Of a stretch of 24,084 nucleotides of DNA, positions 1 through 7,371 are shown one piece after another. This stretch comes from Luminiphilus sp. (GTDB lineage: Bacteria > Pseudomonadota > Gammaproteobacteria > Pseudomonadales > Halieaceae). The notes beneath the pieces were generated by a model. That model was not told the DNA's origin. It saw only the letters and a list, made by a program, of their open reading frames with translations, and made no database searches. The translations under genes and the position numbers were made by a program. Numbering within the stretch: position 1 is the first letter of the stretch; every line of letters begins with the position of its first letter. The DNA lies in the NCBI GenBank assembly GCA_024638905.1, contig JAHEJH010000006.1, positions 1-24,084 on the forward strand, given 5' to 3'.

Positions 1-30
1 TGCCTCCGGGACTGGTTTTCGGGCTCTAAC

Positions 31-1176
31 GTGAGCGAGACGATCCCTGCAGGCAGTATCGGGGTGGTGACACCACAGATCGCCAAATGCGACACACCCT
101 TTGCTTTCGCCAACGGCGTCGCGCTCAGCAGCCATGAGCTGGTGTACGAGACCTATGGCGAACTGAACAGCACCGGCGATAATGCCGTGCTGATCTGCCA
201 TGCGTTATCGGGTTCGCATCACGCGGCAGGGTTCCACGCAGGCGATGACCGCCGTCCAGGCTGGTGGGATCTGGCAATCGGCCCGGGTAAGCCGATCGAT
301 ACCGAGCGTTTATTCGTGGTCTGCTCCAATAATTTGGGATGTTGCGACGGGTCCTCAGGCCCCAATACGATCAACCCGGACACAGGAAAACCCTGGGGCG
401 GCCAATTTCCACAACCCCAAGTTCAGGATTGGGTTCGCAGCCAGAAGTGGCTGGCCGAGCACCTGGGCATTTCGCGCTGGGCCGCCGTCATGGGCGGGAG
501 TCTGGGCGGCATGCAGGCCCTGCAGTGGGCGGTCGATTTTCCCGATTGGGTGGAGCACTGCGTCGCGCTGGCCGCAGCACCAGGCCTCACTGCACAGAAT
601 ATTGCCTTCAACGAAATCGCGCGCCACGCCATCCTCTCCGACCCGGAATGGTATGAGGGTGACTATCTCGCAGCGGGTGCACTGCCGACGCGGGGCGTTG
701 CACTGGCGCGAATGGTCGGCCATCTCACCTATATGTCTGCCGACGGCATGAGTGACCGCTTTGGCCGGGAGCTGCGAGAAGGCAGTTTTACGCCGAACGA
801 CAATGCAGAATGGGTCTTTCAAGTGGAGAGTTATCTGCGCCATCAGGGTAGCCGCTTCTCCACCCAATTTGACGCCAACACCTACGTCCTGATGACGCGA
901 GCATTGGACCTTTTTGATCTGGCCGGGGAGCACCGTGGCGACCTCACCGCCGCCCTGTCCAATGCGCAGGCTAATTTCCTGGTGGCCTCGTTCAGTTCGG
1001 ACTGGCGTTTTCCACCTCAGCGATCAATCGAGATTCGGGATGCGCTGATGGCAGCGGGCAAGTCCGTCACCTACGCCAACATTGAAACCGATAATGGTCA
1101 CGACGGGTTTCTGCTTCCGAATTCTCACTACGAGCAGCTATTGAGTGAGTGGATGCGCCGGGTAGGTCCATCATGA
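31..1176 (+). CDS. metX: MetX-family homoserine O-acyltransferase
   Basis: Alpha/beta-hydrolase-fold enzyme that acylates homoserine, committing it to methionine synthesis in the cytosol. The frame encodes 381 residues, the usual MetX length. The nucleophile elbow G-G-S-L-G-G places the catalytic serine at 157. Asp324 (in S-S-D-W-R-F) and His357 (in N-G-H-D-G-F) complete the triad. The early S-G-S-H-H-A-A-G stretch and the N-N-L-G loop are also family hallmarks. The start is GTG just after a TAA at 27-29; no better start is seen. The stop overlaps the metW start (ATGA), the arrangement known from Pseudomonas. Whether the donor is acetyl-CoA or succinyl-CoA cannot be read safely from sequence, because many proteobacterial MetX proteins are succinyltransferases. 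The conserved loop reads G-C-C-D-G-S-S-G-P rather than the G-G-C-N-G-S-T-G-P I recall for Pseudomonas. Confidence 0.96.
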   Translation: MSETIPAGSIGVVTPQIAKCDTPFAFANGVALSSHELVYETYGELNSTGDNAVLICHALSGSHHAAGFHAGDDRRPGWWDLAIGPGKPIDTERLFVVCSNNLGCCDGSSGPNTINPDTGKPWGGQFPQPQVQDWVRSQKWLAEHLGISRWAAVMGGSLGGMQALQWAVDFPDWVEHCVALAAAPGLTAQNIAFNEIARHAILSDPEWYEGDYLAAGALPTRGVALARMVGHLTYMSADGMSDRFGRELREGSFTPNDNAEWVFQVESYLRHQGSRFSTQFDANTYVLMTRALDLFDLAGEHRGDLTAALSNAQANFLVASFSSDWRFPPQRSIEIRDALMAAGKSVTYANIETDNGHDGFLLPNSHYEQLLSEWMRRVGPS

Positions 1177-1772
1177 CTCGACTGGATCTGAACACCGTGC
1201 TTGGCTGGATTACACCGGGTAGTCGTGTGCTGGATCTCGGCTGCGGAGATGGCGCCTTTTTAGCGCGCCTGCGGGACGAACGGGACACCACTGGTGTTGG
1301 CGTGGATATCGACCCCGACAATCTCATTGCGTCAGTCAGCAAGGGACTGGATGTCATTCAGGAAGACATTAACGACGGCCTGCATTGCTTTTCAACCAAC
1401 GGATTCGATGTCGTCGTGTTGGCGCATGCCCTGCAGGAGCTGACACATCCGCATATCGCGCTGCAGCGTATGGTCGATATTGGTGATGAAGCCGTTGTGT
1501 CCTTCCCCAATTTCGGACATTGGCTCTGCCGCCTCCACCTGGGATTGAAGGGCCGCATGCCCATGTCTCGGGCGATGCCGCGGCAGTGGTACGACACCCC
1601 CAACATTCACTTTTGCACCGTCAAGGACTTTGAGTCGCTGTGTTCAGAACTAGACATCGATATTATCGAGCGAGCGACCATTGCGGGGCCCGCTCAGCAC
1701 TTGTTGGGCAGATGGCTTCCCAACGTGTTTGCCAGCAGCGCGATCTATCGCATACGTCGCGCTGGCACCTGA
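1173..1772 (+). CDS. metW: MetW, SAM-methyltransferase-fold partner of MetX
   Basis: Predicted cytosolic protein of 199 residues with a class I methyltransferase fold. The SAM-binding loop D-L-G-C-G-D-G is at residues 21-27, followed by an acidic strand end (V-D-I-D). MetW is almost always encoded next to MetX and supports the homoserine acylation step; its own catalysis is poorly defined. I start it at the ATG at 1173, which overlaps the metX stop as ATGA. The frame is open upstream to a GTG at 1149, but that would add eight residues inside metX and is not needed by the family. The 3' end overlaps the DUF4426 gene by about 60 bases. Identification is firm from motif, length and neighbours. 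Confidence 0.93.
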   Translation: MTRLDLNTVLGWITPGSRVLDLGCGDGAFLARLRDERDTTGVGVDIDPDNLIASVSKGLDVIQEDINDGLHCFSTNGFDVVVLAHALQELTHPHIALQRMVDIGDEAVVSFPNFGHWLCRLHLGLKGRMPMSRAMPRQWYDTPNIHFCTVKDFESLCSELDIDIIERATIAGPAQHLLGRWLPNVFASSAIYRIRRAGT

Positions 1773-2191
1773 TTGTCGGACTGCTGCTGGCGTGCTGTGT
1801 ACTGCCAGCCGCGGCACAGCAGTCGACGCGATACGAGCAGTTCGAGCTCCACCACAGCATTGTCTACACCACTTTCCTGTCACCAGAAGTCGCCGCCGAG
1901 TACGGCATTGCGCGCGGGGCCGACAAGGCGATCCTGACGCTGTCAGTCCGCGATGCCGACACCGGAGACATCGCGGGTCGGCCGATGAAAATCGAGGGCC
2001 GTACCTGGGACTTGATCACGGGTGGTGACATGCGGGTCAAGGAGATTCGCGAGGGTCGCGCCACGTATTACATCGTGCCGTTCGAATTTCTGGATCGGGA
2101 ATACCGTTTTTTTGAGTTCACCTTTCAGCCGGAGGGCGCGGCCTCGGTTTTCGAGCATAAAATGAAAGTGCAGCTGTGGCGGCAGGACTAG
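1712..2191 (+). CDS. DUF4426 family exported protein
   Basis: Protein of 159 residues with a clear signal peptide. A polar, basic first 18 residues are followed by a hydrophobic core (about 20-31) and an A-A-A/Q-Q cleavage site near residue 35. The mature part of about 124 residues is predicted periplasmic and rich in beta-type sequence, with no recognisable catalytic motif. It matches the DUF4426 protein that lies between metW and rdgB in Pseudomonas. I chose ATG 1712; an upstream GTG at 1640 would place a long polar stretch before the signal peptide. The gene overlaps the 3' end of metW by about 60 bases in another frame and ends three bases before rdgB, so translation is probably coupled. 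Function is unknown; the cytosolic roles of its neighbours give no direct clue. Confidence 0.85.
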   Translation: MASQRVCQQRDLSHTSRWHLIVGLLLACCVLPAAAQQSTRYEQFELHHSIVYTTFLSPEVAAEYGIARGADKAILTLSVRDADTGDIAGRPMKIEGRTWDLITGGDMRVKEIREGRATYYIVPFEFLDREYRFFEFTFQPEGAASVFEHKMKVQLWRQD

Positions 2192-2194
2192 GCG

Positions 2195-2791
2195 ATGTCT
2201 GACGACGCACGACCTCGCTTGATCATTGCCAGCCACAATCCGGGCAAAATCCGTGAGTTTCAGGCAGTGCTCGCCAGCCAATGGCAGGTATGTCCCCAAG
2301 CGGAGCTGGGTGTTGGCGACGTGGAGGAGACAGGCAGCACCTTTGTCGAAAACGCGCTGATCAAGGCCCGGCACGCCTGCGCGCAGACCCGCTGTGCGGC
2401 ACTGGCCGATGACTCTGGACTGGTTGTGCCCGCTCTTGGAGGTGCGCCCGGCCTACGATCGGCGCGCTACTCCGGAGGCGGCGACGCGGCCAATAACGCA
2501 CTACTACTGGAAAACATGGCAACACTCGAGGCTGAGGATCGGGCAGCCTTCTATATTGCGGTGCTGGTGTTGCTGGAGCATGCAGACGACCCCACACCCC
2601 TCATTGCTGAGGGGCGATGGCACGGGCGCATCGCCACCGCACCCCGCGGCGCTGGAGGCTTTGGCTATGACCCCCTGTTTGTGGCAGATGGCTATGAACA
2701 GCACGCCGCCGAGTTGTCAGCAGAGGAAAAAAATCGCGTCAGTCACCGCGCACTGGCTGTTCAACAGTTACTGGCACAACTGGAAGCATGA
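2195..2791 (+). CDS. rdgB: RdgB/HAM1 non-canonical purine NTP pyrophosphatase
   Basis: House-cleaning enzyme that hydrolyses dITP, ITP and XTP to monophosphates plus pyrophosphate, keeping deaminated purines out of DNA and RNA. The 198-residue length is typical. Family signatures are visible in order: S-H-N-P-G-K at 13-18 (substrate phosphate binding), A-D-D-S-G-L at 71-76 with the catalytic aspartate, G-G-F-G-Y-D-P-L-F at 154-162 (base pocket) and S-H-R-A at 183-186. The ATG is three bases after the DUF4426 stop. The terminal TGA overlaps the hemW ATG by four bases (ATGA), so the two are translationally coupled. The rdgB-hemW pair is widely conserved in gammaproteobacteria. Confidence 0.97.
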   Translation: MSDDARPRLIIASHNPGKIREFQAVLASQWQVCPQAELGVGDVEETGSTFVENALIKARHACAQTRCAALADDSGLVVPALGGAPGLRSARYSGGGDAANNALLLENMATLEAEDRAAFYIAVLVLLEHADDPTPLIAEGRWHGRIATAPRGAGGFGYDPLFVADGYEQHAAELSAEEKNRVSHRALAVQQLLAQLEA

Positions 2792-3942
2792 TCGATCCAC
2801 AGGCGGTGCCGCTATCGCTCTATATTCATTTGCCCTGGTGCACGCGCAAATGCCCCTATTGCGACTTCAACAGCCACGAAGGCTTTGCAGACTCCCTACA
2901 ACAACCCTACGTCGAAGCCCTTCTGGCTGATCTCGACAGCCAGCAGGCGTGGTGGCATGACCGACCTATCCACTCTATTTTTATTGGCGGCGGCACGCCC
3001 AGCTTGTTTGAGGGTCGCTGGCTTGGCACGCTCCTCGAGGGAATATCAATCAGGGCAAACCTGTCCCGCGATGTTGAGATCACGCTGGAAAGTAATCCCG
3101 GCAGCGCTGAGCGCGGCCGGTTCGCCGAGTACCGCGCGGCTGGCGTGAACCGGCTTAGCATAGGTGTGCAAAGTTTCGATGACCGCGCGCTCAAGGCCTT
3201 GGGGCGGATTCACTCAGGCGACGACGCCCGCCGCGCACTGGACATAGTCGCCGCCGCCGATTTCCGGCGATGGAATATTGATCTGATGCATGGATTGCCG
3301 GGGCAGCACGCACAATCGGCCGAGTCAGACCTCACGGAGGCCGTGGGCAGAAGCGCTGGCCATATCTCGTGGTACCAGCTGACAATCGAGCGCAACACCC
3401 GCTTCTGGTCGACGCCACCGGTGCTTCCCGGCGAGAGCGGCCTCGAATCGATTCAGCAAGCGGGCGAAGGCGTTCTCGCTGACGCAGGGCTTCATCAATA
3501 CGAAGTGTCTGCGTTTAGCCGAGAGGGAGAAGAGAGCCGACACAACCTGAACTACTGGCGCTTTGGCGATTACATCGGGCTGGGAGCAGGCGCCCACGGC
3601 AAGATCTCTCTGCCCGACGGCACCATTATTCGCACCCAGCGTACCCGGGCACCCGCAGACTATCTTGCCGTGACGACGTCGTCGCCCCTGTCACCGCCGC
3701 GAGCTGTCGCGGTTTCCCCTGCAGAGAAGATCACCGAATTCGCCATGAATACGTTACGGCTCAGATCGGGCGTGCCGGTCGCTCACTTTACGCAAACGAC
3801 GGGCAATACTGTCGACCAGCTGACCACCGCGGCAGAGACGGCCGTATCCCGTGGTTGGCTTGAAGCGCCTGGCACAGGTCAATTTGTGACCACACCGCTG
3901 GGGTATCAGTTTTTAGATAGCGTCATCGAAACCTTTCTATAA
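2788..3942 (+). CDS. hemW: HemW, radical SAM haem chaperone-type protein
   Basis: Radical SAM protein of 384 residues, formerly annotated as oxygen-independent coproporphyrinogen III oxidase-like. The 4Fe-4S cysteines are Cys18, Cys22 and Cys25 (C-x3-C-x2-C, with P-Y between the last two and D-F after). The preceding S-L-Y-I-H-L-P-W and following N-S-H are HemW-like. The G-G-G-T-P-S SAM-binding motif and an H-N-L-N-Y-W motif also fit. The motif differs from true HemN, which has an extra cysteine after the third. Family work in E. coli and Lactococcus supports haem binding and transfer rather than coproporphyrinogen oxidation. It is the last gene of the metX-hemW run, convergent with trmB. Confidence 0.95.
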   Translation: MIDPQAVPLSLYIHLPWCTRKCPYCDFNSHEGFADSLQQPYVEALLADLDSQQAWWHDRPIHSIFIGGGTPSLFEGRWLGTLLEGISIRANLSRDVEITLESNPGSAERGRFAEYRAAGVNRLSIGVQSFDDRALKALGRIHSGDDARRALDIVAAADFRRWNIDLMHGLPGQHAQSAESDLTEAVGRSAGHISWYQLTIERNTRFWSTPPVLPGESGLESIQQAGEGVLADAGLHQYEVSAFSREGEESRHNLNYWRFGDYIGLGAGAHGKISLPDGTIIRTQRTRAPADYLAVTTSSPLSPPRAVAVSPAEKITEFAMNTLRLRSGVPVAHFTQTTGNTVDQLTTAAETAVSRGWLEAPGTGQFVTTPLGYQFLDSVIETFL

Positions 3943-4032
3943 CCGGCCCCGCAAAGGGCGATAGATCAAGGCGACACCAAGACGCTGAGGTAGCGGGTCA
4001 GCAGTAAGCCAAGATGAGGGGCAGCTGCAGCG

Positions 4033-4731
4033 TCAAGGACGCTTACGGTAAATCAGGTCCTGTACGACATGTCCCAACCGTTTGCCGCGCGCCTCAAATT
4101 TAGTGGGGGGTCGGTAGTCCGGTCGGGGCACCGCGGTGGCCGGCTCGCCGGCCGCGCTCACAAGGAGCGGCTCGCCATCCAGCACTTCAAACATGTGCTC
4201 GGCATACGGCACCCAATCGGTGGCGAGGTGCAGATAGCCATCTGCCCTCAAGAGGGTCGCCAGATTGTGAACCAGCCTAGGCTGAATCAGTCGTCGCTTG
4301 TGGTGGCGCTTTTTATGCCAAGGGTCGGGAAAGAAAATGTGGATGGCGTCCACTGTATTCGGAGCCAAACACTGCTCCATCACCTCCACGGCATCCTCGG
4401 CATAAACGCGCAGGTTTCGGGTTTCAGCAACTAGAAGTTGAGATAACAGTCTGCCGACACCGGGCCGGTGAACTTCTATGCCGATAAACTGGGCGGCGGG
4501 GTCGGCCTGCGCCATCTGCAGCAGGCTATCGCCCATGCCAAAGCCAATCTCAACCACGCGTTGGCCCGCAAAGCCAAAAGCTTGCTCCCAGTCGAGTTGC
4601 CCTGCTTGCAGCGTGAGGCCAAAGCGCGGAAATCCGTCTTGCCAGCCACGCTCCTGAGCAGGCGTCATTCTGCCAGCACGCATCACAAAGCTGCGAATAC
4701 GATGGGTCAGCGGGGGCTCGGAGGATCCCAC
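4033..4731 (-). CDS. trmB: TrmB, tRNA (guanine-46-N7)-methyltransferase
   Basis: Uses SAM to make m7G46 in the tRNA variable loop. The 232-residue protein has the SAM loop (V-E-I-G-F-G-M-G-D, residues 59-68) and the diagnostic F-F-P-D-P-W-x-K-K-R-H-H-K-R-R-L stretch at 133-148. It ends in the usual T-K-F-E-x-R-G region followed by a basic tail. The start is GTG at 4731; no ATG, GTG or TTG occurs in frame between it and the rpoH stop, although no strong Shine-Dalgarno is visible. It lies 39 bases downstream of rpoH on the same strand with no terminator between them, so readthrough from the rpoH promoter is plausible. The gene is convergent with hemW across a 90-base gap. Confidence 0.95.
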   Translation of the reverse strand: MGSSEPPLTHRIRSFVMRAGRMTPAQERGWQDGFPRFGLTLQAGQLDWEQAFGFAGQRVVEIGFGMGDSLLQMAQADPAAQFIGIEVHRPGVGRLLSQLLVAETRNLRVYAEDAVEVMEQCLAPNTVDAIHIFFPDPWHKKRHHKRRLIQPRLVHNLATLLRADGYLHLATDWVPYAEHMFEVLDGEPLLVSAAGEPATAVPRPDYRPPTKFEARGKRLGHVVQDLIYRKRP

Positions 4732-4770
4732 GGCGTCAAGTTGGGCCGAGATAAATCTGTCAGGTCGTGG

Positions 4771-5646
4771 CTACGCGACCATGGCGGTGCGCAGTTTTTT
4801 CATCGCATTGGCTTCGAGCTGCCGAATGCGTTCTGCCGACACCTCATACTCCGCCGCCAGTTCGTGGAGCGTAGGCTTATCTTCTGCTAGCCAGCGACGT
4901 TCGAGAATATCGCGGCTTCGCGCATCCAACTCTTTAAGCGCAACCTGCAGTCTCGCCGAGCTGTCCTCTGCAAAGTTCTCCGCCTCGACCAGCTGACCAG
5001 GGTCCGCCTGACCATCTGTCAGAAAATACTGCGGCGCCTGCCAGGCGTCGTCTTCATCACTGTCAGTGGGCGCATCGAAGGCCACATCCCGGCTGGCCAG
5101 ACGGCCCTCCATGCGCGTGACCTCTGCCTCATCAACGCCGAGGTCAGCGGCGATAGCACGGGTTTCCTCAGCTGACAGCCACCCCAGCGCTTTTTTCTGA
5201 CTGCGGAGATTAAAAAACAGTTTTCGCTGAGCCTTGGTCGTCGCGACTTTGACAATGCGCCAGTTGCGGAGGATGTATTCATGCATTTCGGCCTTGATCC
5301 AGTGCACCGCAAAAGAGACCAGCCGCACGCCTTTGTTCGGGTCAAAACGCTTTACTGCCTTCATCAGGCCAACGTTGCCCTCTTGGATCAAATCGGCCTC
5401 AGCCAAACCGTAACCGGAGTAGCTGCGGGCAATGTGCACCACGAAACGAAGATGCGCGAGCACCAACTCTCTCGCCGAATCAACGCACTCCTCATAAAAG
5501 AGGCGCTCTGCCAGCTTACGCTCCCGCTCGGCGGACAGCACGGCAATGCTGCTCACGGCCTGAACATAGGCAGACAAGTTGGCGCCGGGCGCCATATTCA
5601 GCACTGCACTGTTGGGCAGCGTCAGTGCACGCGTTGTATCGGTCAT
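4771..5646 (-). CDS. rpoH: RpoH, heat-shock sigma factor (sigma-32)
   Basis: Group 3 sigma factor directing RNA polymerase to heat-shock promoters. Counting from the ATG at 5646 it has 291 residues. Region 2 contains D-L-I-Q-E-G-N-V-G-L (85-94) and the promoter-melting and -10 segment around 108-138. The RpoH box Q-R-K-L-F-F-N-L-R at 140-148 distinguishes RpoH from RpoD and RpoS. A region 4 helix-turn-helix is near the C-terminus. The start is fixed by GGAGG at 5655-5659, eight bases upstream. The frame stays open to a GTG at 5688, but that codon lies inside a CIRCE operator, so the longer start is rejected. ftsX lies upstream as in E. coli, with a 100-base gap holding the operator. The operator implies HrcA control in addition to any chaperone-based control of RpoH itself. 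Confidence 0.97.
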   Translation of the reverse strand: MTDTTRALTLPNSAVLNMAPGANLSAYVQAVSSIAVLSAERERKLAERLFYEECVDSARELVLAHLRFVVHIARSYSGYGLAEADLIQEGNVGLMKAVKRFDPNKGVRLVSFAVHWIKAEMHEYILRNWRIVKVATTKAQRKLFFNLRSQKKALGWLSAEETRAIAADLGVDEAEVTRMEGRLASRDVAFDAPTDSDEDDAWQAPQYFLTDGQADPGQLVEAENFAEDSSARLQVALKELDARSRDILERRWLAEDKPTLHELAAEYEVSAERIRQLEANAMKKLRTAMVA

Positions 5647-5654
5647 GTCAGTCG

Positions 5655-5659
5655 CCTCC
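5655..5659 (-). promoter_or_regulatory. rpoH ribosome binding site
   Basis: The minus strand reads GGAGG here, eight bases before the ATG at 5646. This near-perfect Shine-Dalgarno selects the internal ATG over the upstream GTG at 5688 for rpoH. Confidence 0.85.
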
Positions 5660-5678
5660 AAACGGCTCGTGGGCGCGT

Positions 5679-5708
5679 ATTTTAGCACTCTCCTATGCAG
5701 AGTGCTAA
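5679..5708 (-). promoter_or_regulatory. candidate sigma-70 promoter of rpoH inside CIRCE
   Basis: On the minus strand TTAGCA (5708-5703, four of six to TTGACA) is followed after 18 bases by TAAAAT (5684-5679, five of six to TATAAT). Transcription would begin near 5672, giving a leader of about 25 bases that still includes the GGAGG site. The operator would then cover both promoter hexamers. The call rests on consensus matching only. Confidence 0.4.
5682..5708. promoter_or_regulatory. CIRCE operator (HrcA binding site) upstream of rpoH
   Basis: A perfect 9-base inverted repeat, TTAGCACTC (5682-5690) and GAGTGCTAA (5700-5708), is separated by exactly nine bases. This is the canonical CIRCE consensus without a mismatch. 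CIRCE is the operator of the HrcA repressor, classically found before groESL and dnaK/hrcA operons. Here it lies between ftsX and rpoH, 35 bases before the rpoH ATG, and overlaps a candidate -35/-10 pair. The downstream product is the heat-shock sigma factor, so HrcA control of rpoH is the simple reading. hrcA itself is not in this window. A chance match of 18 fixed bases at this spacing, in front of a heat-shock gene, is very unlikely. Confidence 0.93.
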
Positions 5709-5746
5709 ACCCTGAAAAATACCGAAATTCAGCGTGTTAGCGGCAC

Positions 5747-6700
5747 TCACGACGCCTCAAGGCGGCTGAAATAGCGTGCTGAAGCGGCCCAGGAGGTCAG
5801 CCACCCCAGGCCCGCGCCGAGCCCAATCAGTGCCAATGGGTAGCCAACACCCGGGCCCTGAATCTGGCCAAGACTGCCGTACAGGACAAATAGCGCGTTG
5901 ACCGGGCCTGCAATCCAGAGGCTCAACACCCACAACATCACCCCCGCGAGTAGCCCGCCGCCCGCACCAAAATACAAGCCCGTATACAAAAAAGGCCGGC
6001 GGATAAAACCCGGGGAACCGCCGATCACCCGCACCACCAAAATCTCCTCGCGCCGGGCATCGACCGCAAGGTGCAGCGTGTTGGCCAGCGCAAGAATCGC
6101 ACCCAGCACCATGGCGGCACCCAGAGCAATGCCCCAGCGCTCTGTAGCGAGCAGGGCCTGTTTGAGGCGGCTCATCCACTGATTGTCGATAATGGCCCTG
6201 TCGACGCCTGACAGGGCATCGATCGCTTCAACCAGCTGACTGAGGGCCGCGTCGGTGCGGGGTGCACTGGATGACACCAGTAATGCGTGCGGCAGCGGGT
6301 TATGGTCCAGCGACATCAGCAGGCCTGACAGTCCGGTTTGCTCTCCAAATACAGCCAGCGCCTCGTCTCGACGCACCAGGGTCACATCTTCGACGCTCTC
6401 CCATGTTGCCAATTCGCGCTGCAGCGCCTCAGCCTGCTCGAGGTCAAGCACCCCGGCCAGCATGACCGATACCTGCGCCGGTCGTTCCAGATCGGGGATC
6501 AGTGGTCTTAAATTATCGAGTGTCAGCAGCATGGCGCCGGGCAGCGCCAGTGAGATCGCCACAACGAGCCAGACCATGCCGGTTGCGACGGGTCTGGCTA
6601 TTATTTTTTGCCAGCTACTGGTTGCAGCACAACGGTGTTGCGAGCGCCAAGCCGCTATTCGACTCCATCCTTCTCTGGTCTGTCGCGATGATGAACTCAT
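5747..6700 (-). CDS. ftsX: FtsX, membrane subunit of the FtsEX divisome complex
   Basis: Inner-membrane partner of the ATPase FtsE; the complex acts at the septum and regulates murein hydrolases. The 317-residue protein shows the FtsX pattern: a cytoplasmic N-terminus, transmembrane segment about 37-60, a large periplasmic domain to about 185, then three more segments near 190-212, 238-262 and 287-305. Unlike E. coli the N-terminal tail is short. The ATG at 6700 overlaps the ftsE TGA by four bases (ATGA on the minus strand), so the two subunits are translationally coupled. The order ftsY-ftsE-ftsX-rpoH is conserved across gammaproteobacteria. Confidence 0.95.
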   Translation of the reverse strand: MSSSSRQTREGWSRIAAWRSQHRCAATSSWQKIIARPVATGMVWLVVAISLALPGAMLLTLDNLRPLIPDLERPAQVSVMLAGVLDLEQAEALQRELATWESVEDVTLVRRDEALAVFGEQTGLSGLLMSLDHNPLPHALLVSSSAPRTDAALSQLVEAIDALSGVDRAIIDNQWMSRLKQALLATERWGIALGAAMVLGAILALANTLHLAVDARREEILVVRVIGGSPGFIRRPFLYTGLYFGAGGGLLAGVMLWVLSLWIAGPVNALFVLYGSLGQIQGPGVGYPLALIGLGAGLGWLTSWAASARYFSRLEAS

Positions 6701-7359
6701 TGTGCCGTCACACCGGCAAGACGCCCTTCATGGAGCGTGATAATCCGATGCCTGAGCCGGGAAATCAGCGGCAAATCGTGGGTCGCCACCAGCACCGTCA
6801 CGCCCACCTGGTTGAATGCCTCGAATAACGACATGATCTCAGAAGACAGCTGGGGGTCCAGGTTACCCGTGGGCTCATCAGCGATGAGGAATTCAGGCCT
6901 TGCGACAACCGCCCGAGCGATGCCTACCCGCTGCTGCTCACCCCCCGACAACACAGCGGGATTCGCCTGCTCATGGGACAACAGACCAACCTTGTCCAGC
7001 GCGGCTCTCACCCGGCGAGCAGTGTCGGTAGGTGAGAATCCCGCCATCACCAAAGGCAGCGCCACATTGTCGTGCACGCTGCGGTCAAACAGCAGCCTGT
7101 GGTCCTGAAACACCACTCCGAAACGTCGGCGATAACGCGGCACCATGCGCGACCGGATCTTGCTGGTCGGCTCACCATTTACGTGGATGTCTCCGCTACT
7201 GGGTCGATCCAGCAACAACAGAAGGCGCAACAAGGTGCTCTTGCCTGCACCCGAGTGACCGGTCAGAAAGGCCATTTCTCCCTGCTCGATCGTCAAATTG
7301 AGACTGCGTAGCGCGTCCTGATCACCAAAACAGCGACTCACCCGCTCAAACTCAATCAC
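6697..7359 (-). CDS. ftsE: FtsE, cell-division ABC ATPase
   Basis: Cytoplasmic ATPase subunit of FtsEX, 220 residues. Motifs in order are Walker A G-H-S-G-A-G-K-S (34-41), Q-loop Gln85, signature L-S-G-G-E-Q-Q (137-143), Walker B F-L-I-A-D-E-P (157-163) and switch histidine His194. This is the typical small FtsE/LolD-type ATPase. The start is GTG at 7359, twelve bases after the ftsY stop, with a G-rich stretch upstream. The upstream ftsY and the overlapping ftsX settle the identity against LolD or MacB ATPases. Confidence 0.96.
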   Translation of the reverse strand: MIEFERVSRCFGDQDALRSLNLTIEQGEMAFLTGHSGAGKSTLLRLLLLLDRPSSGDIHVNGEPTSKIRSRMVPRYRRRFGVVFQDHRLLFDRSVHDNVALPLVMAGFSPTDTARRVRAALDKVGLLSHEQANPAVLSGGEQQRVGIARAVVARPEFLIADEPTGNLDPQLSSEIMSLFEAFNQVGVTVLVATHDLPLISRLRHRIITLHEGRLAGVTAQ

Positions 7360-7371
7360 TGCCGCAGCCCC

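Noticed and set aside
1..29. Possible tail of an upstream gene ending in TAA at 27-29
   Set aside because: Only eight codons are visible and they match nothing I recognise; in Pseudomonas a YggT-type gene lies upstream of metX, but these residues do not support it.
355..933. 192-codon open frame antisense to metX
   Set aside because: metX is certain on the other strand with all catalytic residues; the antisense product has no family features.
2394..2930. 178-codon frame bridging the rdgB-hemW junction
   Set aside because: Both rdgB and hemW have complete motifs across this stretch in other frames; the product is low-complexity and unlike any family.
3945..3958. Small GCCC/GGGC hairpin after hemW as a terminator
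   Set aside because: Only a four-base stem and no T-run follows.
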